Assembly (NCBI GenBank): GCA_022072445.1
Contig: JAJVHV010000003.1
Span: forward strand, 289,466 to 353,465
Length of the DNA: 64,000 nt
From: Phycisphaerae bacterium
Lineage (GTDB): Bacteria > Planctomycetota > Phycisphaerae > UBA1845 > Fen-1342
Direction of reading: 5' to 3'
The translations under genes and the position numbers were made by a program. The notes below the pieces were generated by a model that saw only the letters and a list, made by a program, of their open reading frames with translations, was not told the DNA's origin and did no database searches. Below are positions 34,668-43,183 of this stretch, piece by piece (within the stretch, counting starts at the first letter, position 1; each line of letters opens with the position of its first letter).

Positions 34668-34702
34668 GGCATGCTCATGCTTGACGGCAAGAGCATGCCA
34701 CC
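34668..34702. repeat. palindromic element, family B copy
   Basis: GGCATGCTCATGC, a short centre, then GCAAGAGCATGCCACC has the same outer arms as the other copies. It lies between the divergent pdhA and sigma-factor genes. Confidence 0.65.
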
Positions 34703-34729
34703 GATGCCACCGGCTGGCCGGCATTGTCA

Positions 34730-34735
34730 TATAAT
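34730..34735 (+). promoter_or_regulatory. -10 box for the sigma/anti-sigma operon
   Basis: A consensus TATAAT lies 77 bases before the GTG at 34813. No good -35 box is seen at 16-18 bases, so an activator or an alternative sigma factor may be involved. Confidence 0.45.
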
Positions 34736-34812
34736 GTGCGTCACCCCGATGTCGGGACGCGCCTGCGGACGGCGGGCGGCGGGGGGCGATTTCGGGAACA
34801 GGCGGCGGCGGC

Positions 34813-35430
34813 GTGCGTCCAATCGTCAGGCGAACCGAAACGACGGAGCCGAACGAGCGCGATGTCGGCGGCGTCGACGCGTATCTGGTGCGGTGCGCCC
34901 AGCGCGGCGACACGTCGGCGTTCGGCCAGCTTGTGACGAAGTACCAGGACCGCGTCTTCAACACGTGTTATCGGATGTGCCACGATCACGCCGAGGCGCT
35001 GGATCTGGCGCAATCGGCTTTCGTGAAGGCGTACGAGTCGCTGGCGCGATTTGAAGGCAAGTCGTCGTTTTACACCTGGATGTTCCGGATTGCCGTCAAC
35101 GTCGTGATTTCGTCGCGCCGGCGACGGCGCACGGCGATGTCGCTCGATCAACCCGGCCGGGGCGAGTCGGGACGGCGGGAGGTGGCGGCGGCGGAGGAGG
35201 ACGTTGATGCGAACAGCGTGCGCGACGAGCTGCGGGAGCGGCTGGAGGCGGCGCTGGAGCGTTTACCGGACGAGTTTCGCGTGGTTGTGGTTCTGAAGGA
35301 CGTTGAAGGCCTGGATTATGCGGAGATCGCCGAGGTGATCGGCGCTCCGATCGGAACGGTCAAGAGTCGGCTGCACCGCGGGCGTTCGATGCTGCGGGAG
35401 TGGTTGACGGATAGCGGAGAATCGGCATGA
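34813..35430 (+). CDS. ECF-type RNA polymerase sigma factor
   Basis: This 205-residue protein has sigma region 2 (FGQLVTKYQDRVFNTCYRM, then DLAQSAFVKAYESL and FYTWMFRIAVN) and sigma region 4 (LERLPDEFRVVVVLKDVEGLDYAEIAEVIG, then GTVKSRLHRGR). It lacks regions 1 and 3. It would direct RNA polymerase to a stress or envelope regulon. A GTG at 34813 is the first start; no strong Shine-Dalgarno is seen, so the N-terminus is uncertain by some residues. The stop overlaps the next ATG (ATGA), which pairs it with the membrane anti-sigma factor. Confidence 0.92.
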   Translation: MRPIVRRTETTEPNERDVGGVDAYLVRCAQRGDTSAFGQLVTKYQDRVFNTCYRMCHDHAEALDLAQSAFVKAYESLARFEGKSSFYTWMFRIAVNVVISSRRRRRTAMSLDQPGRGESGRREVAAAEEDVDANSVRDELRERLEAALERLPDEFRVVVVLKDVEGLDYAEIAEVIGAPIGTVKSRLHRGRSMLREWLTDSGESA

Positions 35431-36956
35431 GCAGCTTCGATCGCGACGATCTGGGCGCCGACCTCTCCGCATACATCGACGGCGAGCTGCCCGCAGCGCG
35501 GATGCGCGAGGTCGAGCGGCTGCTGGAGCAGTCGCCGAGCGATCGCCAGACGGTGCGCAAGCTGCGTGACATCGCGCAGCGGCTGGGCGCGCTGCCGCGT
35601 CAAAACGCGCCGCTGGACGTGGCGGAGTCGGTTCTGGCGGCGCTGCGTGCGGGAGGATCGCGCGACGGCGCGACGCTACAACGAGCGCGGACGACGGATC
35701 GCGCGCGGCGGCTGATCTGGTTGGCGCGCGCCACGGCGGCAGCCGCGGTTTTCGTCGGCGGAGTGTTTGTCGGTGCGCGTCTGGCGCCGGTGTTCGAGCG
35801 CGAAACGACCACCGGGCTGGGGCGCGTCGGCGGCGCGCCGCTGAACGCGCCGGAAGGGCGCTTCGCGGGCGGGGCGCGCGACGCCGATCGCGAGAAGTCT
35901 GCCCCTCCAGCGGATGCGCTGCACGCGCTCGGGTACGTCGCCGAGCCCGCGACCGAGTCCACCGAGCTGCGCTTGGGGATGCCGGTGTCCAGCACGAGCG
36001 CGGGCGGCGGCGCGGCGATCGCGGGCGGCGAGATGCCCGAAATTGTCGTGAATGTGAGCCCGCGAACGCTCGATGAGTTCCATGGCGCGGTCCGGTTTGT
36101 CAACGACGTTGCCGATGCGGTGCGCGAACCCGACACATCGGGCAAGGACGCCGGCGTGTCGAAACTCAGCTATGAGCCCGCCGGAATGACGCAGTCGCTG
36201 GTGCTGACCGTTGACGCCGGCCAGGTCTTCAACGTGATCGACGCGCTGGACAAGACCGTGCAGCAGAACACGAACGTGGCGATGAATTTCGCGGGTTCGC
36301 AGGCCCGGCAAATCTATCAGGCTGCGGAGGCCGGCGCTGCCGACGAAAGCAAGCTCGCCGACGAGCTGCGTGCCCCATCGATGGAGCAGGGTCTGGCCGC
36401 GGGCGAAACAACCGCCGGCGATCGTGGGATCGTCGCAGCCCGCCGCGGCGTGGTGGCGCGCGAGGCCGCCGCGGATAAGAAGGAAGCGGAGCCGCTGAGC
36501 GTGGCGCGCCGACTGCAAGCTCCAACGACGCTCGAAGAGCGGAGCGGTCTGGACCGTCCGTCGCCGGCGTCCGCTGAGACCGCACGGCCTGCGTACAGCG
36601 ACGTTCGCATGCGCGATGGGGACGGTCAGACCGACCTCGCGCCGACCAGTGCGCCGCGGCGGTCGCCCGGCGTGGCGGGACGCGGGCGCGTCGCCGGCCG
36701 CGGGGGCGACGAGCTGACGCGCGACGCGGCCGAAGGCGTGGACGACCGCACCGTGGCGAACGACTACGGAGCGGAGCCGGCGCGCGAAGCGTCCATCGAG
36801 GAACAGGTACTACAGACGTTGCAGAAGGCCCGCGCGGCGCGCAACGACTGGGGACAGCGTGGCAAACAACTGGGGAATCAAGTCCTCTTCCGCGTGCAGG
36901 TAGCTCCGCCGCCGCGGCCGGCGACGGCTCCTGCCCCGCGCCGGCCGCGGCCGTGA
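35427..36956 (+). CDS. membrane-anchored anti-sigma factor candidate
   Basis: This 509-residue protein overlaps the sigma gene by four bases. Residues 1-75 look like an anti-sigma domain (LSAYIDGELPAARMREVERLLEQSP) but lack the HxxxCxxC zinc motif. One membrane helix spans about 96-119. The large outer part has a ferredoxin-like segment, EIVVNVSPRTLDEFHGAVRF then SLVLTVDAGQVFNVIDAL, and a disordered Arg/Ala/Gly region to the end. Binding of the upstream sigma factor by the N-terminus is inferred from context. A site-2 protease (rseP) lies two genes downstream, so release by regulated proteolysis is plausible. Confidence 0.75.
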   Translation: MSSFDRDDLGADLSAYIDGELPAARMREVERLLEQSPSDRQTVRKLRDIAQRLGALPRQNAPLDVAESVLAALRAGGSRDGATLQRARTTDRARRLIWLARATAAAAVFVGGVFVGARLAPVFERETTTGLGRVGGAPLNAPEGRFAGGARDADREKSAPPADALHALGYVAEPATESTELRLGMPVSSTSAGGGAAIAGGEMPEIVVNVSPRTLDEFHGAVRFVNDVADAVREPDTSGKDAGVSKLSYEPAGMTQSLVLTVDAGQVFNVIDALDKTVQQNTNVAMNFAGSQARQIYQAAEAGAADESKLADELRAPSMEQGLAAGETTAGDRGIVAARRGVVAREAAADKKEAEPLSVARRLQAPTTLEERSGLDRPSPASAETARPAYSDVRMRDGDGQTDLAPTSAPRRSPGVAGRGRVAGRGGDELTRDAAEGVDDRTVANDYGAEPAREASIEEQVLQTLQKARAARNDWGQRGKQLGNQVLFRVQVAPPPRPATAPAPRRPRP

Positions 36957-36998
36957 GCACCGTCGCGCACGACGGTATTCACGCTGCGGATTCGCGGC

Positions 36999-37004
36999 TA
37001 TAGT
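36999..37004 (+). promoter_or_regulatory. -10-like box immediately upstream of dxr
   Basis: TATAGT ends six bases before the dxr ATG. If used, the transcript would begin at or next to the start codon, giving a leaderless mRNA. No Shine-Dalgarno sequence is present. Confidence 0.35.
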
Positions 37005-37010
37005 AACTCG

Positions 37011-38162
37011 ATGGAAAAACGGGTCCTGATACTCGGCTCGACCGGCTCGATCGGCCGGGCGGCGGCCGAGGTGTGTCGCTCGCTGGGGGAGCGGGTGCGC
37101 GTGGTCGGGCTGGCCGCGCTGCGAAGCTGGGAATTGCTCGCCGAGCAAGCCGCCGAGTTCCGCCCGCCGGCCGTGGCGCTCGTCGATGAGGCGGCGGCTC
37201 GACAACTGCGGCAGCGCGGTTGCGGCGGGGCGGCGGTTCTGTCGGGGCCGGAGAGCCTCGTCGAGCTGGTGAACCGCGCGGAAGCCGATCTGGTGCTGGC
37301 GGCGATCGTGGGGGCGGCGGGACTGCCGGCCACGCTGGCGGCTGTCGAGCGCGGGTTGACGGTCGGGCTGGCGAACAAGGAGCCGCTGGTGGTGGCGGGC
37401 GCGCTGCTCGTGCCGATCGCGCAGCGTAGCGGCGCGACGCTGATCCCGGTGGACAGCGAGCACTCCGCCATATTCCAGTGTCTACAGGGCAATCGCCGCG
37501 CCGACGTGAAACGTGTGCACCTGACGGCGTCGGGCGGTCCGTTTCGCACGTGGCCGATCGAGCGGATGGAACAGGCGACGCTGGCGGACGCGCTGCGGCA
37601 TCCGGTGTGGTCGATGGGGCCGAAGATCACGATCGACAGCGCGACGATGATGAACAAGGCGCTGGAGATCGTCGAAGCGCATCATCTGTTCGGGCTGGAC
37701 GCCGATCAGATCGACGTGCTGATTCACCCCGAGTCGATCGTGCATTCGATGGTGGAATACCTGGACGGCTCGACGATGGCGCAACTGGGCGTGCCCGACA
37801 TGAAGACGCCGATCCAGTACGCGATGACCTATCCGGCCCGCTGCAACGGCATCACGCAGCCGCTGGCCTGGGAGTCCATCCGCGCGCTGCACTTCGAGGC
37901 CCCCGACCGGGCTCGGTTTCCCGCAATCAACCTGGGCTATGAAGCGGCGCGGCGCGGCGGGACGGCCGGCGCGGTGCTGAACGCGGCGAATGAGGCCGCG
38001 GTGGATCGATTCCGCAACGGGCGTCTGGCGTTCGGACAGATTGCGCGGGTGAGCGGGGAGCTGCTGGCCCGGCACGCCTTTCGCGCTCAGCCGACGCTGG
38101 AGGAACTGCTGGCGGCCGATGCCTGGGCGCGTCGCGAGGTGGAGGAGTGCGTGGCGTGTTGA
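37011..38162 (+). CDS. dxr: 1-deoxy-D-xylulose 5-phosphate reductoisomerase
   Basis: This enzyme makes methylerythritol phosphate with NADPH, the committed step of the non-mevalonate isoprenoid route. The 383 residues and motifs fit closely: NADPH loop GSTGSIG (9-15), LANKEPLV, the metal and substrate set PVDSEHSAIFQ, TASGGPFR, ITIDSATMMNKALE and HPESIVHSMVEY. It is followed by rseP with a short overlap, an order seen in many bacteria. No Shine-Dalgarno lies ahead of the ATG, but a -10-like box sits at 36999. Confidence 0.96.
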   Translation: MEKRVLILGSTGSIGRAAAEVCRSLGERVRVVGLAALRSWELLAEQAAEFRPPAVALVDEAAARQLRQRGCGGAAVLSGPESLVELVNRAEADLVLAAIVGAAGLPATLAAVERGLTVGLANKEPLVVAGALLVPIAQRSGATLIPVDSEHSAIFQCLQGNRRADVKRVHLTASGGPFRTWPIERMEQATLADALRHPVWSMGPKITIDSATMMNKALEIVEAHHLFGLDADQIDVLIHPESIVHSMVEYLDGSTMAQLGVPDMKTPIQYAMTYPARCNGITQPLAWESIRALHFEAPDRARFPAINLGYEAARRGGTAGAVLNAANEAAVDRFRNGRLAFGQIARVSGELLARHAFRAQPTLEELLAADAWARREVEECVAC

Positions 38163-40429
38163 GCGCAGTGGCCCCGACGCTGGCATTCACCCTCGAAGTC
38201 AGCCAGGCCGTCTATGACATCCTGATGTTCCTCAAGGTGTTGATCGGATTCTCGATCATCATCTTCGTGCACGAATCGGGGCACTTCCTGGCCGCCAAGT
38301 GGGTCGGCGTGCGCGTCGATCGATTCGCCGTCGGCTTTGGCTACCGGCTTTTCGGCTGGCGGCGCGGCGAGGGTTTCACCTTCGGGCCGCGCCCGGACTA
38401 CACCGCCGAGCAACTGCAAGCCAAGCGCTACGGCGAGACGGACTATTGCTTCAAAGCGCTGCCGATCGGCGGATACGTCAAGATGCTGGGGCACGACGAC
38501 ATTCAGATCGACGAGCGGACCGGGGCGGTCACGATGACCGACGACCCGCGGGCGTTCACCAATCGCCCGGTCGGACAGCGCATGGTCGTTATTTCGGCCG
38601 GCGTGCTGATGAACCTGATCTTTGGGGCCCTGGCCTACATGGCGGTCTTCCTGATCGGTGTCGAGATGCAGTCGCCGGTGGTCATGGTGCAGCCCGACGG
38701 GCCGGCGGCGCGGGCGGGGCTGAAGACTGGCGATCGCATCCTGACGATCAACGACTCGACAGTAGACACCTTCAAGGACGTTTTCGTCACAGAAGTGCTC
38801 TCGGACGGCCCCCTGGCGATCGCGGTTGAACGCGACGGCAAGCCGCTGCCCGAGCCGGTCACGGTCGTCCCGACCACCAGCCGCGACACGAAACTGCCGA
38901 GCATGGGTGTGACACCCATGCTGACCACCGAGCTGGCCGCCGAGCTGCCCGGGGCGGACGGCTCGGCCACACTGGTGGCCCATGATCGGATCATCGCGGT
39001 CGACGGCGTGCCGACGCCGACGGCCCTCGACGTGCGGCGGCAGTTTCTGCTGGCCAGGAACGGCTCTGTCGAGTTGACCGCCGAGCGCCCGGTCAAGGGC
39101 GGTGGCCCGCCGCAGCGCGTCGTGTCGCGCCAGCCGGTGGTGCTGACGACGGAATTTGCCGAAGTGAGCGGGATTCGCGCCGAACGGCTGGTGGACGAAC
39201 AGCACATTCTGGGGCTGCTTCCGCGACGGATGGTGAACCGGATGACGCCCGGCTCGCCGGCCGAAGAAGCGGGGTTCAAGCCCAAGGACGTGGTCGTGGA
39301 GTGGGACACGATCGCGAATCCGACCTGGGCGGACATCATCGAGACCATCCAGGCCAAGGCCGGGGCGCCGATCCGCGTGGTGGTGGAGCGCGCCGGCGAG
39401 AAGCAGACTCTGCACGTGACGCCGCGCCGCGCTTTTCGGTTGTTCGGCACGGCTCCGGCGCGCGTCGGGATCGAGTTTGTGCCCGAGCGCGATCGCGTCG
39501 TGGCGAGCGCCATCGCACCCGGCTCGCCGTTCGCGGCGCTGGGCATGCCGCGCGGCTCGCTCATTCTCTCGGTTGACGAAAGGTCGACGCCGACGTGGTT
39601 CAGCCTGGTTGAGGTGCTGCGTGCGGCGGCGGGGCGCGAGGTGGAGGTTGAGTATCAGAGCGGGCCCGACCGGGTGACCGCGCACCTGCACGTTCCAGCC
39701 AGCATCAGCAGTGAGTTCGGGCTTTCGCCGATTTCAGAAATCGTCTCGATCGCGGGCGAGAAAGAGGTGACGCTCTCGATCGCCGACGGCAAAGGCGGAG
39801 CGCGGGACGTGACGATGAGTCTGCCGGCGCCGGTCGCGGTCCGCACGCTGCTCAAGAAGCACATCGGCAAGACGGTAGACGTTGAATACGTCGTGGCTCC
39901 GGAAGCGCCGATTCAGCGGCGGGCGTTTGCGGTGACGGCCGAGAACTGGGATCCGTGGCAGATGCGGGTGCTGTTCACGCCGGAGGCGATGCCCTTCCGG
40001 CTGATGACGCAGGTGGTTCACGCACATGGAAACCCGATTCGCGCCATGTGGATGGGCGTGCGGAGCACGATGGGGACGATCACCGAGGTGTACCGCATTC
40101 TGAAGCAGATGGCGTCGCGGAACATCGGGGTGGAGCACGTGCAGGGGCCGGTGGGCATCTTCCGTCAGGCGATCACCATCGCGAAGGAAGGCTTTGTCGA
40201 CTTGCTGTACTTTCTGGCGTTCTTTTCGGTGAACCTGGCCGTGTTGAATTTTCTGCCGCTCCCGGTCGTGGACGGCGGGCTGATGGTGTTTCTGCTGATC
40301 GAGAAGATCAAAGGCAAACCGCTGAGTCTGACCACGCAAGTGGTCAGCACAATGGTCGGTCTGGCGTTCATCCTGATCTGCTTCCTGTTCGTGACCATTC
40401 AGGACATTGGAAAGCTCTTTGCCGGGTAG
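38156..40429 (+). CDS. rseP: site-2 intramembrane metalloprotease with several PDZ domains
   Basis: The GTG at 38156 sits eight to nine bases after GGAGGA, so it is preferred over the GTG at 38147. It overlaps dxr by seven bases. The zinc site HESGH (39-43) is in the first membrane helix, and the third-helix motif NFLPLPVVDGG (near 690) supplies the Asp ligand. The region between helices is very long: three or four PDZ-like units (for example PDGPAARAGLKTGDRIL, TPGSPAEEAGFKPKD and APGSPFAALGMPRGS) make 757 residues against about 450 in E. coli. It cleaves membrane-bound regulators such as anti-sigma factors. A 23-base palindrome lies in the first inter-PDZ linker. Confidence 0.93.
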   Translation: MLSAVAPTLAFTLEVSQAVYDILMFLKVLIGFSIIIFVHESGHFLAAKWVGVRVDRFAVGFGYRLFGWRRGEGFTFGPRPDYTAEQLQAKRYGETDYCFKALPIGGYVKMLGHDDIQIDERTGAVTMTDDPRAFTNRPVGQRMVVISAGVLMNLIFGALAYMAVFLIGVEMQSPVVMVQPDGPAARAGLKTGDRILTINDSTVDTFKDVFVTEVLSDGPLAIAVERDGKPLPEPVTVVPTTSRDTKLPSMGVTPMLTTELAAELPGADGSATLVAHDRIIAVDGVPTPTALDVRRQFLLARNGSVELTAERPVKGGGPPQRVVSRQPVVLTTEFAEVSGIRAERLVDEQHILGLLPRRMVNRMTPGSPAEEAGFKPKDVVVEWDTIANPTWADIIETIQAKAGAPIRVVVERAGEKQTLHVTPRRAFRLFGTAPARVGIEFVPERDRVVASAIAPGSPFAALGMPRGSLILSVDERSTPTWFSLVEVLRAAAGREVEVEYQSGPDRVTAHLHVPASISSEFGLSPISEIVSIAGEKEVTLSIADGKGGARDVTMSLPAPVAVRTLLKKHIGKTVDVEYVVAPEAPIQRRAFAVTAENWDPWQMRVLFTPEAMPFRLMTQVVHAHGNPIRAMWMGVRSTMGTITEVYRILKQMASRNIGVEHVQGPVGIFRQAITIAKEGFVDLLYFLAFFSVNLAVLNFLPLPVVDGGLMVFLLIEKIKGKPLSLTTQVVSTMVGLAFILICFLFVTIQDIGKLFAG
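38900..38922. repeat. perfect 11-bp-arm palindrome inside rseP
   Basis: AGCATGGGTGT, a single G, then ACACCCATGCT. It encodes Ser-Met-Gly-Val-Thr-Pro-Met in a linker between PDZ-like units and keeps the frame. Confidence 0.7.
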
Positions 40430-40466
40430 GCGCGTCGCGTGTCGCGGCCCGGCCTGATTTCGCATG

Positions 40467-40495
40467 TTGTGATCTGTGGAATTCATGGATAATAT
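40467..40495 (+). promoter_or_regulatory. promoter for the HARE-HTH-like gene
   Basis: TTGTGA (40467-40472) and TAATAT (40490-40495) are separated by 17 bases. The predicted start of transcription is near 40502, about 48 bases before the ATG. Confidence 0.6.
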
Positions 40496-40549
40496 CTGTT
40501 CAGTTGGCGATTGCGGATCGCCGGCATTCAACGAGTGGAGGACGCTTCA

Positions 40550-40966
40550 ATGCCAAGGAAGTCGACCAGCAATGGTCAAAACGTAATCAAGAGTCTGCAC
40601 GCCTACCGCAGCCGCCTGATGGACGAGCGCAGTGCGATCGACGGCAAACTCGCCGCGCTCGACGCACTGCTGGGCGGGTCGCCGGCGCCGCGGCGCGTCG
40701 GGCGTGCGGCGGCGGCGGCGGTCGCAACCCGGTCGGCCCCGGCAGCGCGTGGCGGAAGGGGGCCGCGCAAGGGCTCGCTCAAGGAGTACATCGGCAACGT
40801 GCTCGCCCGAGCCGGCGGCGTCATGAGCGTCCGCGACATCACGTCGGGCGTGCTCTCGATGGGCTTCAGGACCAAGAACAAGACGCTGGCCAAGAGCGTC
40901 GGCATCGCCCTGACCGAGATGAGGGGCGTTCGCAAGGTCGGTCGCGGCAAGTTTCGCCTGAAGTAA
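40550..40966 (+). CDS. small basic HARE-HTH-like DNA-binding protein
   Basis: This 138-residue protein starts at the ATG at 40550, which has GGAGG eight bases upstream and its own promoter. Residues 11-42 form a predicted coiled coil (HAYRSRLMDERSAIDGKLAALDALL). Residues 43-75 are an Ala/Arg/Gly linker. Residues 76-138 fit the winged-helix HARE-HTH pattern (SLKEYIGNVLARAGGVMSV, then a conserved turn, ending VRKVGRGKFRLK). The protein is strongly basic. It could be a dimeric chromosome-associated protein or regulator. The HARE-HTH assignment is by pattern and the role is inferred. Confidence 0.65.
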   Translation: MPRKSTSNGQNVIKSLHAYRSRLMDERSAIDGKLAALDALLGGSPAPRRVGRAAAAAVATRSAPAARGGRGPRKGSLKEYIGNVLARAGGVMSVRDITSGVLSMGFRTKNKTLAKSVGIALTEMRGVRKVGRGKFRLK

Positions 40967-41100
40967 TCGTCGGACGCCCGCTCGAAACCGGCGGTGAAAG
41001 TCATATCGCCGGGAACGTGCCGGACGAGTCACCATCACCCATCTGCGGCGTAGGTCTTGTGTCGCGGGGCGCACGACGGCGCAGGTTGTGCCCTGCGCGC

Positions 41101-41121
41101 CGTGGGCCAGCGGTGCCCACG
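41101..41121. repeat. hairpin between convergent genes
   Basis: CGTGGGC, loop CAGCGGT, GCCCACG forms a perfect 7-bp stem. An overlapping alternative pairs GCCAG with CTGGC. It lies between the ends of the HARE-HTH-like gene and apbE and may end transcripts, although no T-run follows. The rest of this 184-base gap shows nothing recognisable. Confidence 0.5.
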
Positions 41122-41150
41122 CCACTGGCGCTGCGGCCGTTCAACGCAAG

Positions 41151-42179
41151 TCATCGCACAGTGATGGAGTCGCGCCGGCGCTGACGATAGCCAGCGGTTT
41201 CAAACGAGCGGGGCGGCGTGCCGCCACGCGCCACCACACGGGCGTCAAGATCGGGCCGTGTGCCAATGAATCGCCTGGCCGCATCGTATCCCAGCACACA
41301 GCACGCGGTGGCCCATGCGTCGGCCGTGGCGCCGTCGGCCGCGATGACCGTCGCCGCGGGCGCGTCGCTCAGACCCAGACCCGTCCGCGGATCGACGATG
41401 TGCGCATACCGCAGACCGCCGATCTCCACAAACTGATGACGATCCCCGGACGTCGAGAGCGCGGCGTGACGCAGTGCAACGACGTGCGGCGGATCGCCCG
41501 GCACGCCCGATTCGACCTGAATCCGCCAGCCGTCGCGCCCGGGCGGCGGCGCGCCGGCCATCAGATCGCCGGAGAGCGCCACGAGATGACGCCGGACGCC
41601 GCGCGCGGTGAGCAGGCGCGACGCGGCGTCGACGGAATACCCCTTCGCGATTCCGCCGAGATCGAGCTGCGTGCCGGCCGGCATGGCGATCGTGCGGGGT
41701 GATTGACCGAGCTGCACGCGCCGCCAGCCGGTCCGGGCGAGGGCGCCGGCGAGGGTATCCGCGTCGGGCAGCGCGGAGTTGCGCCGCGCTTCGCGCCAGA
41801 GCCGCACGAGTGGGCCGACGGTGGGATCGAACGCGCCTTGCGTCTGCTCGGCGATCTGCTGGCCGGCGGCGAGCAGGGTAAATAGCTCGTCGCTGACCGG
41901 TTGAGGAGAGCCGTCCGCCGCGGCACACAGGCGCATCAGCTCGCTGTCGGGCCGGTAGTCGGTGGCGACGTCCTCGATGGCGAGCATGCGTTCGAACGCG
42001 GCGCGGGCGGCGGCGCGGGCCTGCGATACGTCGGCGGCGTAGAGGCTGATTTTCGCCTGCACGCCCATGACCAATCGCGTATACTCGAACCGCGCGCCGG
42101 AGGCCGAAGTGCAGCCGGCGGTGGCGGCCAACGACGCCAGCAGTGTCATGATGAAAGTGCCGAACTTCGTTCGATTCAT
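41151..42179 (-). CDS. apbE: FAD:protein FMN transferase (ApbE family) lipoprotein
   Basis: This 342-residue protein begins at the ATG at 42179 and has a lipoprotein signal with lipobox TAGC (C23). The family motifs are visible: TRLVMGVQAKI, FDPTVGPLVRLW, the FAD-binding core LDLGGIAKGYSVD, LVALSGDLMAG, and the metal-binding HIVDPRTG then ATADAWATA. In the family, the enzyme attaches FMN covalently to threonine in flavoproteins such as NqrB, NqrC or RnfG; no such target lies in this window. It is divergent from the SUMF1-type gene. Confidence 0.92.
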   Translation of the reverse strand: MNRTKFGTFIMTLLASLAATAGCTSASGARFEYTRLVMGVQAKISLYAADVSQARAAARAAFERMLAIEDVATDYRPDSELMRLCAAADGSPQPVSDELFTLLAAGQQIAEQTQGAFDPTVGPLVRLWREARRNSALPDADTLAGALARTGWRRVQLGQSPRTIAMPAGTQLDLGGIAKGYSVDAASRLLTARGVRRHLVALSGDLMAGAPPPGRDGWRIQVESGVPGDPPHVVALRHAALSTSGDRHQFVEIGGLRYAHIVDPRTGLGLSDAPAATVIAADGATADAWATACCVLGYDAARRFIGTRPDLDARVVARGGTPPRSFETAGYRQRRRDSITVR

Positions 42180-42240
42180 CGGGAGCCCTGTGACGACGCT
42201 CGGGTGCGTCAGTATAGGCGGACCGCGGCGCATTTGTGAC

Positions 42241-43110
42241 GTGCTTGCCGCGGCGTCCCGGCGTCGCGGGATTAGCAGGTTGCTCGCGGCGGTGTTGCTG
42301 CTGGTGCTTCCGCGCGGCGCCGCGGCCCAAACCAACGGCGCTACGGCCCGCACGCCGGAGCCGGGCAAGCCGTTCGAAGAGCGGCTGCCGGAGACGACGG
42401 TCTCGTTCGAGATGGTGCCGATTCCCGCCGGTGAGATCCGCCTGAAGGATGCCAAGGGCAGCGAATCGAAGCCGGTGAAGGTCGGGCCGCTGTGGCTCAG
42501 TCGGACCGAAGTGACGTGGGATGTTTTCGATATTTTCGCGTATCGGCTGGACCTGCCCGATCCGACGCAGGAGGTCGGCACCGATGGCGTGTCGCGGCCG
42601 ACCAAGCCCTATCTGCCGCCTGACCGCGGCTTCGGGCACAAGGACTATCCGGTCATCTCCGTAACGCACGAGGCCGCCCAGGAGTATTGCCGCTGGCTCT
42701 CCGCGAAGACCGGCCGCAAGTACCGCCTGCCGACCGAAGCCGAGTGGGAATATGCCTGCCGCGCCGGCGCGACCGCGGCGTTTTCCTTCGGCGACGACGC
42801 GCGTCAACTGGGAGACTTCGCGTGGTTCGCCGAAAATTCCGGCGACCGGACCGCGAAGGTCGCGTCGCGGAAGCCGAACGCGTGGGGCCTTTACGACATG
42901 CACGGAAACGTCGCCGAGTGGTGTCTTGATTCACGCGGCCGCGCGGTCGCCCGTGGTGGAACCTATCGCGATCCGCCCGAGAAGTGCCGCGCTGATGCTC
43001 GCATGCGGCAGCAGGCGGCGTGGAACGCGAGCGACCCGCAGAACCCCAAGAGCAAGTGGTGGCTTTCGGATTGCTCGTTTGTCGGATTTCGAATCGTCTG
43101 TGAGCCATGA
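42241..43110 (+). CDS. secreted SUMF1/formylglycine-generating-enzyme-like protein
   Basis: The GTG at 42241 gives a signal peptide ending PRGAAAQ; the frame extends upstream into the divergent apbE gene, so that part is rejected, and GTG at 42190 is an alternative. The body is an FGE-sulfatase fold: MVPIPAGEI, WLSRTEVTWDVF, ISVTHEAAQEYCRWLSAKTG, YRLPTEAEWEYACRAGA, AWGLYDMHGNVAEWC and a final GFRIVCE. True formylglycine-generating enzymes need two active-site cysteines. Only scattered cysteines are seen here, so a binding or structural role is as likely. It precedes the Tat-exported oxidoreductase by 73 bases. Confidence 0.85.
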   Translation: MLAAASRRRGISRLLAAVLLLVLPRGAAAQTNGATARTPEPGKPFEERLPETTVSFEMVPIPAGEIRLKDAKGSESKPVKVGPLWLSRTEVTWDVFDIFAYRLDLPDPTQEVGTDGVSRPTKPYLPPDRGFGHKDYPVISVTHEAAQEYCRWLSAKTGRKYRLPTEAEWEYACRAGATAAFSFGDDARQLGDFAWFAENSGDRTAKVASRKPNAWGLYDMHGNVAEWCLDSRGRAVARGGTYRDPPEKCRADARMRQQAAWNASDPQNPKSKWWLSDCSFVGFRIVCEP

Positions 43111-43183
43111 ACCGTGTGTCGCTTCGGCATCGCGCTTGCAGGCACTCTCATTCAACGCATCAATTACTGCTGGAGTGCAGCCC

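Noticed and set aside
42180..42605. Upstream extension of apbE
   Set aside because: It overlaps the divergent SUMF1-type gene and precedes a clear lipoprotein signal at 42179.
42752..43183. Upstream extension of the Gfo/Idh/MocA gene
   Set aside because: It overlaps the SUMF1-type gene in another frame; the Tat signal starts at 43184.
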